Origin: Caldinitratiruptor microaerophilus
GTDB lineage: Bacteria; Bacillota; Sulfobacillia; Symbiobacteriales; ZC4RG38
NCBI RefSeq assembly: GCF_025999835.1
Contig: NZ_AP025628.1
Location: 2,356,001 to 2,420,000 of the forward strand
Reading direction: 5' to 3'
Length of the DNA: 64,000 bases
The stretch's first letter is position 1; every line of letters begins with the position of its first letter. A program made the position numbers and the translations under genes. Below, in pieces: positions 8,806-17,722 of the stretch. Below the pieces are notes generated by a model. The model was not told the origin of the DNA. It saw nothing but the letters and a program-made list of their open reading frames with translations, and ran no database searches.

Positions 8806-9519
8806 TCATCGGTCCCCGGGCAGCGGCGCCTCGGGCCGGTGCCGGTCGACCCAGCCTACGTGGACCCGGCCGCCCAGGATGCGTGGAGCCTGCTCCGCCA
8901 GCCAGTCACGGGCCCGCTCCGCCGCCTCTCGCGAGACCGGGGAGAGGCCGTCGACCGGGAAGAACAGCCAGGTGCTGGCCGGCGTCGCCTTGGCCCGCTC
9001 TCCCTGGCGCCAGATCCAGCGGCGGGTGCGCACCTCGGCGGCGTCGGCGTACACGATCTCCCCCGGGTCGACGGGCTCGGCCTCCTGCGCCCCCATCGGG
9101 GTGAACACGTCCCCCTGCCGGCTGGGGCGGACCTCCAGGTCGCCGCTCATGGCCCCCAGGTCGTGGCAGCCGACCGGCACCACGTGCCGGAGCGCCGCAG
9201 CATTCGCCAGGTCCACGGCGGCGTTGATCGAGGGCGGGCTGCCTCCCTTCGCCACCCGGGAGGCCAGGGCTTCGATCGAGTTCGGGAAACGGTTCGGGTT
9301 GATGCCCGCCTCCTGCATCGCCCCCCGCCACACAGCGATGCGGGGATGCTCCCGCACCGACGACACCTCCCCCAGCTCGCGGCGCAACACCTCCACCGCC
9401 TCCGCCAGGAGTCGCGCGGCATCGGGGCTGGCGCCGTTTCGGGCGCCTACCACCACCACGAACCCCACGTAGAGCCCCGGAAACCGCCGCAAGACGTCCG
9501 GGTGCAGCCGGAAGAACAC
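8806..9519 (-). CDS. Solo B3/B4 tRNA-binding-domain protein
   Basis: A 237-residue protein resembling COG3382, the stand-alone form of the B3/B4 domain found in the phenylalanyl-tRNA synthetase beta chain. Stretches such as NPNRFPNSIEAL, SINAAVDLANAAAL and GCHDLGAMSGDLEVR are typical. In the synthetase this domain edits mischarged tRNA; the role of the solo proteins is not established and I infer only amino-acid or tRNA binding. GTG start seven bases after AGGAGG. It follows the HAD gene by 12 bases. Confidence 0.8.
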   Translation of the reverse strand: MFFRLHPDVLRRFPGLYVGFVVVVGARNGASPDAARLLAEAVEVLRRELGEVSSVREHPRIAVWRGAMQEAGINPNRFPNSIEALASRVAKGGSPPSINAAVDLANAAALRHVVPVGCHDLGAMSGDLEVRPSRQGDVFTPMGAQEAEPVDPGEIVYADAAEVRTRRWIWRQGERAKATPASTWLFFPVDGLSPVSREAAERARDWLAEQAPRILGGRVHVGWVDRHRPEAPLPGDR

Positions 9520-9531
9520 GGCACCGCCTCC

Positions 9532-10245
9532 TCACGCCCCGAACCGGTTCTCGAGCCACCCGGGGAAGGCGGCCAGCGGGCCGCTGTCGGCAGGCGGCCC
9601 CGTGCCCCGCCGGTCGATGAGGAAGTCGGTGGCGATGTAGACGGGCATGCCGAGCCGGGCCGCCACCCCGTCCTCCTCGACGTCGTTGCCGACCATCACG
9701 CACTCCTCCGGCCGGAGGCCAAGGCGACCCAGAACCTCCTCGTAGTACTCCAGCCTGGGCTTGCAGGCGTGCATGTTCTCGATGGTCGTCACCACGGCCC
9801 AGGGGTAGTCCAGGACACCGGCCCACCGCATGCGCTCCCGGATGGCCTCCGCCGGGAAGAGGGGGTTGGTGGCCAGCACGATGGCGCACCCGCGCCGAGT
9901 CGCCGCCTCCACGGCGGCCCGGGACGCCGGCGCACGGTCGAGGTCGGCCGGCCGGAGCCGCGGATACTCCTGACGGTAGAACCGCAGGAAGTGTGGCTCG
10001 AGCTCTTCCCTCGGCCGGCCGAGCCGCCGGGAGAAGTGGGCCCAGAACACTTCCTCGTTGGTGAGGGCGGGGTCGGTGTTCCGGATCATCGCCATGGTCG
10101 ACTCCCAGAGCGCCTCGGTGAACGTCTCCGGGGCCACCAGGTGGGCCGAGAACTCGGCCAGCCGCTTCATGTAGCCCGCGATGAACGCATCCGTGTCGAC
10201 GGGGAAGAGGGTGCCGTCGAGGTCGAACAGCACGGCCCGGACCAC
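9532..10245 (-). CDS. HAD-superfamily hydrolase
   Basis: A 237-residue Mg-dependent phosphatase-like protein. Motif I is FDLDGT (Asp8 and Asp10), motif II is the Thr of LATNP, and the motif III lysine is in CKPRLEYY followed by the acidic motif VGNDVEEDG. A helical cap domain occupies roughly residues 15-85. The start GTG at 10245 follows GAGGTG by about six bases; the frame stays open upstream through the next gene, but that is a shadow. The substrate cannot be told from sequence. Confidence 0.85.
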   Translation of the reverse strand: MVRAVLFDLDGTLFPVDTDAFIAGYMKRLAEFSAHLVAPETFTEALWESTMAMIRNTDPALTNEEVFWAHFSRRLGRPREELEPHFLRFYRQEYPRLRPADLDRAPASRAAVEAATRRGCAIVLATNPLFPAEAIRERMRWAGVLDYPWAVVTTIENMHACKPRLEYYEEVLGRLGLRPEECVMVGNDVEEDGVAARLGMPVYIATDFLIDRRGTGPPADSGPLAAFPGWLENRFGA

Positions 10246-10262
10246 GGGACACACCTCGCTGT

Positions 10263-11114
10263 CTAGACCAGGCGCATGAACGCCTCCAGGAGGCTTGCGG
10301 CCACGGGCCCCGGCCGGCCGGCGCCGACCGGGTTGCCGTCGACGGACACGATCGGCATGACCTCGGCGGTGGTCGAGGTGACGAACAGCTCGCTGGCCCG
10401 CCCGAGGTCCGAGACCCGGATGGGCGCCTCCACGACGCGGTACCCCAGGTCGCGGGCAAGCCCGAGCACCACCGCCCGGGTGATCCCGCTCAGGATGTGG
10501 GGCCCCTCCGGGTGCGTCACGACGGCGCCGTCCAGAACAGCGAAGAAGTTCGAGCTCGACCCTTCGATGGCCACCCCGTCCCGGACGAGGATGGCCTCGT
10601 AGGCACCCGCCCGCACCGCCTTCTCCTTTGCAAGCACGTTGGGCAGCAGGTTCACGCTCTTGATGTCGCACCGCGCCCAGCGGAGGTCGGGATGCGTGAT
10701 GGCAGCCGCGCCGCGCTCCCGGTACTCCGGCGGCACGCCGGGGAATTCCCGCGCCAGGGCGAGCACCGTGGGCGGCGTTCCGGCTGGGGGGAAGTGGTGG
10801 GCGCGGGGGCCGCTGCCCCGGGAGACCTCGATGTAGACCGTGGCGTCCCGGTCGGCCAGGCCGCCGCCCCGGACCAGCCGGTCGACGACGCCTTCCCAGT
10901 CCACGTCCGGCAGTTCCAGGAGGATCTCCCGGGCGCTGCGCTGAAGGCGCGCCAGGTGCTCCCGGAGCCGGAAGGGCCGGCCCCGGTAGATCTTGACGAC
11001 CTCGTAGACACCGTCGCCGAAGAGGAAGCCCCGGTCCTCCACCGGGATGCGCGCCTCTGCGTACGGGACGTACTGTCCGTTCAGGAACACCTCGCCGCTC
11101 AAGCCGCCGGCCAC
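10263..11114 (-). CDS. dat: D-amino acid aminotransferase, class IV PLP
   Basis: A 283-residue fold-type IV aminotransferase. The PLP lysine is Lys152 in CDIKSVNLLPNVLAKEKA, a phrase typical of D-alanine transaminases, with DRGFLFGDGVYEV near the N-terminus and the phosphate-binding TSTTAEVMPI near the end. Such enzymes make D-Glu or D-Ala from keto acids for the cell wall. A branched-chain aminotransferase or aminodeoxychorismate lyase is less likely. The start is uncertain: GTG at 11114 has a poor ribosome site and lies in a small CCACCCC/GGGGTGG hairpin; a TTG five codons on is possible. Confidence 0.85.
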   Translation of the reverse strand: MAGGLSGEVFLNGQYVPYAEARIPVEDRGFLFGDGVYEVVKIYRGRPFRLREHLARLQRSAREILLELPDVDWEGVVDRLVRGGGLADRDATVYIEVSRGSGPRAHHFPPAGTPPTVLALAREFPGVPPEYRERGAAAITHPDLRWARCDIKSVNLLPNVLAKEKAVRAGAYEAILVRDGVAIEGSSSNFFAVLDGAVVTHPEGPHILSGITRAVVLGLARDLGYRVVEAPIRVSDLGRASELFVTSTTAEVMPIVSVDGNPVGAGRPGPVAASLLEAFMRLV

Positions 11115-11241
11115 CCCCGAGTGAGGGGTGGCCTGCCCTCCCTTCCGTCAGGCGGTCCGTCCTCCACGATACCACACCCGGGCGCCGCGCGGCACGCCGC
11201 GGCCGCCGGAAGGGCCCGCCACGGGCCCCCCGCACGCGCCC

Positions 11242-11697
11242 TCAGACCCGCAGGTCCAGGAGCAGCCCCTTGATCTCCCCGATTCGCTCCAGGAGCTTGA
11301 GGCGATCCTGCTCCCGGGCCATGACCTGGTGCGCCAGCTCCTCCAGGGCGGCGTCCACCCGGCGGACCACCGTGACCGTGCGGTGCTGCCACTCGCGGTA
11401 GTCCCACTCCACCTCGTTCTGGACGGTCACCGCCGCCTCCTGGGCTGCGGCCAGGAAGGCCCGCACCGCCTCCCGGTACGCCTTCAGGTTGGCGAGGGTG
11501 CGCTCCTCGACCAGACGGGCGGCGGCGGCGTCCACTTCGGCCAGCAGGATGTCCAGGTGGGCCCGGGCCCGGTCGCCCCGAGCCGCCCGCAGGTGGGTCG
11601 CGAAGGCCGGTCCCTCCGGGGTCCGCCCCGCCCGGGCAGCCTGCGCCCCGCCGGCCGTCACCCCTGCCCGATCCGTCGCTCCCCGCACCCGCGCCAT
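11242..11697 (-). CDS. yaaR: YaaR family protein (DUF327)
   Basis: A 151-residue, almost wholly helical protein. The region from about residue 50 to the end (LVEERTLANLKAYREAVRAF, then the basic-acidic helices ending LLLDLRV) matches the DUF327/YaaR pattern of Firmicutes. The first 40 residues are Ala/Arg/Gly-rich and disordered-looking. The function of the family is unknown. ATG start; it follows nth closely on the same strand. Confidence 0.75.
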   Translation of the reverse strand: MARVRGATDRAGVTAGGAQAARAGRTPEGPAFATHLRAARGDRARAHLDILLAEVDAAAARLVEERTLANLKAYREAVRAFLAAAQEAAVTVQNEVEWDYREWQHRTVTVVRRVDAALEELAHQVMAREQDRLKLLERIGEIKGLLLDLRV

Positions 11698-11733
11698 GCC
11701 CGCATCCCTCCCCGCCGGGAGCCCCCGGCCGCC

Positions 11734-12453
11734 CTAGGTCCGCTCCCGTGCGCCGGCGCCCGATCCGCCTGCCACCCTCTCTCCGGCCCAGGCCGCCGGC
11801 CCCGTTCCGGCGGCCTGGGCCCGTGCGTGGGCGCACTCCGGCCGGAGCGGGCAGGCCTCGCAGCGCGGCGAACGGGCGTGGCAGACGTTGCGCCCGTGGT
11901 AGATGAGCCAGTGATGGGCCGGGATCCACCTGTCCCGGGGGATCCGGGCCGTCAGCTGCCGCTCGACCTCCTCGGGCGTTCGCCCGCGGGCCAGGCCGAG
12001 GCGGTTGGCGACCCGGAACACGTGCGTGTCGACGGCCAGCGCCGGGATGCCGAAGGCGTTCGCCAGCACCACGTTCGCGGTCTTCCGCCCCACGCCGGGC
12101 AGGCGGACCAGGTCCTCGAAGCGCGCGGGCACCTCGCCGCCGTGGCGCTCGAGGAGGAGCCGGCACGTCTCCCGGATGTTCCGCGCCTTTTCCCGGTAGA
12201 GCCCGCAGTCCCGGATGAGGTCCTCGAGCGCCTCCTGGGGCAGCTTCAGGAAATCCTCGGGCCCCCCGAGACGCGGGAACAGCCGCTGCGTGATGATGTT
12301 CACCCGCTTGTCCGTGCACTGCGCCGACAGCATCGTCGCGATCAGGAGCTGAAACGGCGTCTCGAAGTGCAGGGCCGTGCGCGGGTTCGGGTACAGTTCG
12401 GCCAGGGTGGAAAGGATCCACTCGGTGTCCGGCTGCATCGGTTCGCCCGTCAA
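11734..12453 (-). CDS. nth: Endonuclease III
   Basis: A DNA glycosylase/AP lyase that removes oxidised pyrimidines. The helix-hairpin-helix LPGVGRKTANVV carries the catalytic Lys124, and Asp142 lies in VDTHVFRVANR. The [4Fe-4S] ligands Cys191, 198, 201 and 207 have the family spacing C-x6-C-x2-C-x5-C. The start is TTG at 12453 or ATG five codons later. A C-terminal tail of about 30 residues after the cluster is Ala/Gly-rich and longer than in E. coli. Confidence 0.95.
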   Translation of the reverse strand: MTGEPMQPDTEWILSTLAELYPNPRTALHFETPFQLLIATMLSAQCTDKRVNIITQRLFPRLGGPEDFLKLPQEALEDLIRDCGLYREKARNIRETCRLLLERHGGEVPARFEDLVRLPGVGRKTANVVLANAFGIPALAVDTHVFRVANRLGLARGRTPEEVERQLTARIPRDRWIPAHHWLIYHGRNVCHARSPRCEACPLRPECAHARAQAAGTGPAAWAGERVAGGSGAGARERT

Positions 12454-12457
12454 CGCA

Positions 12458-13393
12458 TCACACCCCGGAGGCCGCCGGGGGCGCCCCCGGCTCGTAAAGC
12501 TTGAGCAGGCCGTACATCGTCTCGGTCACCGGAACCGGCACCCCGTGCTGCCGGCCGAGGCGCACCACGGGGCCGTGGATCGCCTCGACCTCCAGCCGCC
12601 GCCCGCGCTCGCGGTCTCGCTGCATGGAGGTCTTCATGGTCGGGGGCAGCTCGTTCATGAACTGCGCGGTCCGGTCGGGGTAGTCGTCCGCCAGGCCCAC
12701 GCCCGCTGCCCGCCCCACCGACCACACCTCACGCAGCATCGCCTGCATGAGGGCCCACGTCTCGGGACAGGCGCGCAGCGGACCGATCGGCAGGCCGGTC
12801 ACCGTGGTGAACGCGCTCATCGTCGCCAGGAACCCGAGCTTCTCCCACAGCGCCCGGCGGATGTCGTCCACCAGGCGCACCTCCACACCGGCGGCGGCGA
12901 AGGCGTCCCGGATCCGGCGGGCACGGGGCGAGTCGGCACCGTCGAGTTCGCCGAGGGTCACCCTGGCGAGCCGGGACGGGTGCACCACGACCCCGGGCTC
13001 GGCGATGGCCGCCTCGATCTGGCACGAGCCGCCGAGCACGTGCTCCGGCCCCAGCACCGCCCCGATGCGGTCCGGGTTGTCAACCCCGTTCTGCAGGGTG
13101 AGCACCACGGTGTCGGGGCCGACGAGCGGCCGGGCGGCCTGAGCCGCCTGGTCCGTATCCTGGGACTTCACCGTGAACAACACGAGGTCGACCGGCCCCA
13201 CCTCGGCCGGGTCGTCGGTGGCGGGCAGCTGCGCCGCGATGTCCCCCAGCTCGCTTCGCACCACCAGCCCCCGCTCCCTGAGCGCCCGCAGGTGCTCGCC
13301 CCGGGCGATGAGGTGCACTTCGTGACCTGCCTGGGCGAGCCGGCCGCCGAAGTAGCAGCCGATGGCCCCGGCCCCCATCACCGCCACGCGCAC
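12458..13393 (-). CDS. panE: 2-dehydropantoate 2-reductase
   Basis: NADPH-dependent ketopantoate reductase of the pantothenate/CoA pathway, 311 residues. The dinucleotide-binding motif GAGAIG is at residues 7-12, VKSQDT and LQNGVDN follow, and the catalytic Lys185 lies in LWEKLGF. The length is normal. Other ApbA/PanE homologues reduce different 2-keto acids, so substrate assignment is by family. Stop and nth start are four bases apart. The 206 bases to hemL, transcribed divergently, contain no feature I can name. Confidence 0.9.
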   Translation of the reverse strand: MRVAVMGAGAIGCYFGGRLAQAGHEVHLIARGEHLRALRERGLVVRSELGDIAAQLPATDDPAEVGPVDLVLFTVKSQDTDQAAQAARPLVGPDTVVLTLQNGVDNPDRIGAVLGPEHVLGGSCQIEAAIAEPGVVVHPSRLARVTLGELDGADSPRARRIRDAFAAAGVEVRLVDDIRRALWEKLGFLATMSAFTTVTGLPIGPLRACPETWALMQAMLREVWSVGRAAGVGLADDYPDRTAQFMNELPPTMKTSMQRDRERGRRLEVEAIHGPVVRLGRQHGVPVPVTETMYGLLKLYEPGAPPAASGV

Positions 13394-13599
13394 GCCGTCA
13401 TCCGCTCCTTCACGCCGGGCGCCTTCCGTCGCTGGCCCGACCTGTCATCTGAGTTCCCGTCCGGGGGGCGCCGTTCCTGCCGGCGGGTCGTGCCGGGGCG
13501 CGGCGCTGCAGGGCGCCCTCCGGGGGTTGCCCGCGCCGGCGCCAGCCGGTAGTCTTGTGAGCGGGTCCTCGCAGGGCCCGTCGCGGAGGTGGCTGCCAC

Positions 13600-14919
13600 A
13601 TGGGCTATCCCGGACCGACCTCCCGCTCCGCCGAGCTGTACGAGCGGGCGCTGCGGCGCATCGTCGGGGCCGTCAACAGCCCGGCCCGGTCGTACGCAGC
13701 CGTGGGGCTGCCCTACCCGGTCTTCATCGCCCGGGGGCAGGGGGCGTACCTGTGGGACGTCGACGGGAACCGGTACATCGACTACCTGGCGGCGTTCGCC
13801 CCGGGCATCCTGGGGCACGCGCACCCGGAGATCGTGGAGACCATCGCCCGGGCGGCCGCCGACGGAACGCTCTTCGGCACCCCGACCCCCTACGAGGTGG
13901 AACTCGCCGAGCGGCTCCAGGCGGCGATCCCCTCCCTGGAGCGGGTGCGCCTCGTGTCCACGGGCACGGAGGCCGTCATGTCGGCCGTCCGGGTGGCACG
14001 GGCCTTCACCGGCCGGCCCAAGGTGGTGAAGTTCGAGGGCTGCTACCACGGCCACTCCGACTTCGCCCTCATCCGGGCCGGGTCCGGCCCCGCGACGCTG
14101 GGGCAGCCGGACAGCGCCGGCATCCCGGAGAGCACGGCGGCCGAGGTCATCGTGGTGCCGTACAACGACGCGGCCGCGCTCGAGGCCGCCCTCGAGCGGT
14201 GGGGCGACCAGGTGGCGGCCGTGCTGATCGAGCCCATCGTGGGCAACATGGGCATCGTGCTCCCGGAGCCGGGCTACCTCCAGGCGGTGCGTGACCTGAC
14301 CCACCGCCACGGGGCGCTGCTCATCTTCGACGAGGTGATCACCGCCTTCCGGGTCACCTACGGCGGCGCCCAGAACGTGCTCGGCGTGGAGCCGGACCTG
14401 ACGACGCTGGGAAAGGCGATCGGGGGCGGGCTGCCCCTCGGCGCGTACGGGGGGCGGGCCGACGTGATGGACCGCGTGGCGCCGCTCGGGCCGGCCTACC
14501 AGGCCGGCACCCTCGCCGGCAACCCCCTGAGCGTCCGGGTCGCCCTCAAGGCACTCGACATCCTCGGCCGGCCCGGGGTCTACGAAGAGCTGGACCGCAA
14601 GGGGCGCTACCTGGCCGAGGGGGTCCTGGCCGCCGCGCGCCGCCACGGCTTCGCCGCCCAGGTGAACCGGATGGCCTCCGGCTTCACGCTCTTCTTCACC
14701 GACCGGCCGGTGCGCGACTACGCGTCGGCCTCCACGGCCAGCAAGGAGCTGTTCGCCCGCTTCTTCCGGGAGATGCTGGGCCGTGGCGTCCTCCTGGCCC
14801 CGTCCCGGTTCGAGGCCTGGTTCGTCCAGATCCCCCACTCGCAGGCCGACCTCGACGAGACCCTCGCCGCCGCGGACGCGGCGCTCGCGGCCATGGCCGC
14901 AGACGGCCTGGCCGGCTGA
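13600..14919 (+). CDS. hemL: Glutamate-1-semialdehyde 2,1-aminomutase
   Basis: A PLP enzyme converting glutamate-1-semialdehyde to 5-aminolevulinate in the C5 tetrapyrrole pathway; 439 residues. The PLP lysine is Lys272 in LGKAIGGGLP, and NSPARSY, CYHGHSD and FDEVITAFR are the usual signatures. ATG start preceded by GGAGGTGG at about seven bases. It stands alone on the plus strand and ends one base from the convergent oapA stop. No other heme gene is nearby. Confidence 0.96.
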   Translation: MGYPGPTSRSAELYERALRRIVGAVNSPARSYAAVGLPYPVFIARGQGAYLWDVDGNRYIDYLAAFAPGILGHAHPEIVETIARAAADGTLFGTPTPYEVELAERLQAAIPSLERVRLVSTGTEAVMSAVRVARAFTGRPKVVKFEGCYHGHSDFALIRAGSGPATLGQPDSAGIPESTAAEVIVVPYNDAAALEAALERWGDQVAAVLIEPIVGNMGIVLPEPGYLQAVRDLTHRHGALLIFDEVITAFRVTYGGAQNVLGVEPDLTTLGKAIGGGLPLGAYGGRADVMDRVAPLGPAYQAGTLAGNPLSVRVALKALDILGRPGVYEELDRKGRYLAEGVLAAARRHGFAAQVNRMASGFTLFFTDRPVRDYASASTASKELFARFFREMLGRGVLLAPSRFEAWFVQIPHSQADLDETLAAADAALAAMAADGLAG

Positions 14920-14920
14920 G

Positions 14921-15523
14921 CTAGCGCCGCGACCGGTTCCTGGGGACCACGGTCAGGCCCGTCGTCCGTTCGAACCAGTCCAGGAGCCGCCCGACGAACC
15001 ACACCACGTCCCCCGGCCGCCTGAGGGCGATTTCCTTGCCGAGTGCCTTGCCGCCGATGGTCAGACTGGCCACCAGCCCCACCGCCACGATGGTGGACAG
15101 CTCCTGCCAGGCGCCCGGGCCACGGTCGCCCCCGAGCCACAGCGCGACCTGTACGGCGATGGTCGCTGCCGCGGCCCCGCCGATGGTCCCGGCGATGTCG
15201 CCCACGATGTCGTTCGAGAAGTTGGCGACGGCCGCAGCGTTGCGGATGAGCCAGAGCGAGTGCCGGGTGCCCGGCAGCTTCTTGGCCGCCCGCGCGTGAA
15301 AAGGCGGCTCCTCCGCCGCCGTGACGGCCGTCCCCAGCATGTCGAACGCCACCCCGACTCCCACGATCAGGAGCAGCAGGGGAAGCGCCAGGGCCACGTG
15401 CAGGTCGCTCATCGCCTTCTGGGACAGCCACGAGATCCCTGCGGCCGTGAAGAACACCAGCACGGCCACCCGGAGCCCGCGCGACCAGGGGTCGCTCCGT
15501 CTGCCGCCGTTGCCCGAGGCCAA
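14921..15523 (-). CDS. oapA: Putative OLE-associated membrane protein OapA
   Basis: A 200-residue (about 21 kDa) membrane protein with hydrophobic segments near residues 17-33, 42-60, 113-131 and 141-157. The conserved-looking segment VANFSNDIVGDIAGTI lies in the middle. I assign it to the OapA family, small membrane proteins that bind the OLE RNA and are distantly related to DUF21/CorB-type transporters, on size, topology and the long structured gene-free region directly upstream on the same strand. Start is TTG at 15523 with a weak ribosome site. Without a search this stays an inference; the alternative is an uncharacterised membrane protein. Confidence 0.68.
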   Translation of the reverse strand: MASGNGGRRSDPWSRGLRVAVLVFFTAAGISWLSQKAMSDLHVALALPLLLLIVGVGVAFDMLGTAVTAAEEPPFHARAAKKLPGTRHSLWLIRNAAAVANFSNDIVGDIAGTIGGAAAATIAVQVALWLGGDRGPGAWQELSTIVAVGLVASLTIGGKALGKEIALRRPGDVVWFVGRLLDWFERTTGLTVVPRNRSRR

Positions 15524-15545
15524 CTCACACCACCCACAGCAGCTA

Positions 15546-16263
15546 CGGGGGAGGGCTTTGAGGAACCCTCCCCCGGGGCGGAATCAGGGTGGCAGTCCGA
15601 CCGGGTAAACTTTGCGGCTTGAGGTCCAGCAGGATTTCCCCGCAGGCCACCCGGCATCGCTGCCCGGGCGGTTTCCCTTTCAGGCCTGCGCCGCCCCGTC
15701 GCCGGCGGCGGGGCTGGATTGCCACTGAGACCGCACTGTAATCCCCGGCGGACCTCCGGAGCGGAACAGCCTAGGAGCTTTCCTCGACAGCGATCGCTTC
15801 TCCTAGCCTCTTTTGCAGGGCCGGTTTCAGGGTTACTCCAGCCCGGTAGCCGGCCGGCCGAGCCGCCACCGGGCAGGGCCCGGAGGCCCACCACCCATCC
15901 GCCCGTCCCCGCTCAAGGCAGGCTACACTGCACACAGCGCCACGCCATGCCGGGCACCGCATGCAGGTGTTCACTCCGCCGTAGCCTCGCTGCGCTCTCG
16001 GTGCAGCCGCCACGCACGGAGGCCTCCGCAGGGGCAGGGTCTACGCCCGCATGCCGTTGCGGATCGCCCTACCCCCTAAGTCCCCCAGCACCAACCCCCG
16101 ATTGGGCATCGGCAGCCAGCACCAGGGGCTTCATCGACTGTGCCCTTGACGGATTTTTAGGCCCGTCTTCAGAGAAGCGGTTGCTGACTAGGATACTGCG
16201 CCACCCCAAATCCCCTGCGCGACGTCCCCGTCACGCAAGTCGGAACGCTGTATCGCGCATCCG
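15546..16263 (-). ncRNA. ole: Putative OLE (ornate, large, extremophilic) RNA
   Basis: An 880-base stretch (15524-16403) has no credible gene but has a good minus-strand promoter (16270-16298) and many inverted repeats: CTAGGAG 15771-15777 with CTCCTAG 15800-15806; a nested structure with CGCAGGCC and GGCCTGCG as outer arms (about 15641-15690); and a perfect 9-bp hairpin GGGGGAGGG 15547-15555 / CCCTCCCCC 15566-15574 at its end. From the promoter to that hairpin is about 715 bases, near the usual 600-700 of OLE RNA, and it lies immediately upstream of an OapA-like gene, as OLE does. I did not verify the covariance model, so ends are approximate. Confidence 0.65.
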
Positions 16264-16269
16264 GGGCGT

Positions 16270-16298
16270 AGTTTAACACATGCTCACAGTTCCGGCAA
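16270..16298 (-). promoter_or_regulatory. Promoter of the OLE-like RNA/oapA transcript
   Basis: TTGCCG (16298-16293) and TAAACT (16275-16270) on the minus strand are 17 bases apart, with an extended -10 (TGT before TAAACT). The predicted start is near 16263, more than 700 bases before oapA, implying a long untranslated RNA. Confidence 0.7.
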
Positions 16299-16403
16299 AA
16301 GCCGCACCCGCCGGGCTATCTCCTTGCCGGCGCCGCCCGATCGGGAGAAGCCCTCCAGGTTGGCGGCACGCATCGAAGCAAGCCCACGCAGGCCCGCTCT
16401 CCC

Positions 16404-17264
16404 CTACACGCCCGGCGGCTGGGCCAGCCCCCGCGCGACCAGCCAGCGCCAGAGCGTCTCCATGACCTCCTCGTATCCGGGGTCGTTGAACACCTCGTGG
16501 TAACGGTCCTCGTAAAGGTGCCACTCCTTCGGCCCCCGGGCCGCCTCGTACACGGCCCGGGTCGCCTCAGGCCACACGAGGGTGTCGCTGCCGGCCACCA
16601 GGAAGAGCACGGGCACCTCCAGGGCTCCGGCCCGCTCCATCACCCGGGCCTGCTCCTGCTCACAGGATACGAACCAGCGCGCGGTGACCGACCGGGCCAC
16701 GAGGGGGTCTTCCCGGTACTGCCGGACCACCTCCGTGTCCCGGGAGATCCCTGCACCCTGGTCGGCGATCGGAAACCGGAACCGGGGCCACACCCCGCTC
16801 AGCACCCGGGCGACGGCCCGGCGGAAGGTGGAGATGGGCACGCGGGTCCTCAGCCACGGCGAGGACAGGACCAGGCCGGCAAGCCGCTGCGGCCGCGCCA
16901 GCGCGTAGCTGAGCGCGATCAGCCCGCCCATGCTGTGGCCCAGGAGGACGGGCGTCTGCCCAGCGTCGGCCTGGACCCGGTCGAGGAACCGGTCCAGGTC
17001 CTCGAGGTAGTCGTCGAAGCGGTCCACGTGCACCCGCGGGCCGTCGGACCGGCCGTGTCCCCGGTGGTCGAACGCCCAGACCGGCACGCCGCGACCGGCC
17101 AGGAAACTGCCCAGCCGCTCGTACCGGCCGGAGTGCTCCGCCAGACCGTGGGCGATGACGACAGGGGCCCCGCCGCCCTCCGGCTCGGGGCGCCAGCGGC
17201 GGAAGAAGAGCCGGATACCCCCCCGGCCCCCGAAAGACCCCTCATCCATCCGGGCAACCGGCAC
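16404..17264 (-). CDS. Alpha/beta hydrolase, monoglyceride lipase-like
   Basis: A 286-residue serine hydrolase of the lysophospholipase/monoacylglycerol lipase group. The nucleophile is Ser111 in LLGHSMGGL, the acid is Asp in VAGSDTLVWPE and the base is His in DRYHEVFNDPG; HGLAEHSGRY and FDHRGHGRSDG are typical of the group. I start at GTG 17264, seven bases after GGGGGG; GTG 17279 and ATG 17249 are alternatives. No signal peptide, so likely cytoplasmic. The natural substrate is unknown. Confidence 0.88.
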   Translation of the reverse strand: MPVARMDEGSFGGRGGIRLFFRRWRPEPEGGGAPVVIAHGLAEHSGRYERLGSFLAGRGVPVWAFDHRGHGRSDGPRVHVDRFDDYLEDLDRFLDRVQADAGQTPVLLGHSMGGLIALSYALARPQRLAGLVLSSPWLRTRVPISTFRRAVARVLSGVWPRFRFPIADQGAGISRDTEVVRQYREDPLVARSVTARWFVSCEQEQARVMERAGALEVPVLFLVAGSDTLVWPEATRAVYEAARGPKEWHLYEDRYHEVFNDPGYEEVMETLWRWLVARGLAQPPGV

Positions 17265-17355
17265 GGGTGATCCCCCCACCCACGCCTCCGTACGGCAATC
17301 TACGGCAGTCGCCGGCGGTTCTCCTGCGGGTCCCGGGACCGCTCCGCGTGACGAA

Positions 17356-17387
17356 GCGGGCCCCCCTGCGCCTGCAGGGGGGCCCGC
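17356..17387 (-). terminator. Strong GC hairpin after the RRM gene
   Basis: A perfect 14-bp stem (17356-17369 with 17374-17387) around a GCCT loop, 14 bases after the stop of the minus-strand RRM gene. There is no proper T-run (TTCGT follows), so it may stop transcription imperfectly or protect the 3' end. Confidence 0.65.
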
Positions 17388-17400
17388 TGGCCTGGCCCGA

Positions 17401-17661
17401 TCAGAAGCGCCCGCCCCGACGGGGCTGAGCCTCGTTCACGGTAATGGGACGGCCGCCCAGGAGGGTGCCGTTCAGGGCCTGGATCGCGTTCTCCGCGTCG
17501 GCCTCGGCGACCTCCACGAAGCCGAAGCCGCGGGAGCGGCCGGTCTCCCGGTCGGTGATGATCCGGGCGGAGATCACCTGGGCATACTGGGAGAAGGCAG
17601 CCACCAAGTCGTCCTCGGTCGTGGCCCAGGGCAGGTTGCCGACATACAGGGTCTTGGTCAT
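17401..17661 (-). CDS. RRM-domain RNA-binding protein
   Basis: An 86-residue single-RRM protein of the bacterial/cyanobacterial Rbp type. RNP2 is LYVGNL (5-10) and RNP1 is RGFGFVEV (44-51), with a short basic Gly/Arg tail (RRGGRF). It presumably binds single-stranded RNA, perhaps as a chaperone under stress. ATG start behind GAGGAGGA. Its leader holds a 10-bp inverted repeat. It is bordered by a strong hairpin downstream, so it is probably transcribed alone. Confidence 0.93.
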   Translation of the reverse strand: MTKTLYVGNLPWATTEDDLVAAFSQYAQVISARIITDRETGRSRGFGFVEVAEADAENAIQALNGTLLGGRPITVNEAQPRRGGRF

Positions 17662-17722
17662 CGCGGGTCTGTCCTCCTCAGACGTGTGGATTGGCCCCGG
17701 GGCCCGATCGGGACATATACGA

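Noticed and set aside
15771-16013. 80-codon frame on the minus strand in the gene-free region, with cysteines that suggested a decayed transposase or zinc finger
   Set aside because: No transposase motif, and the stretch is better explained as part of a long structured RNA with its own promoter.
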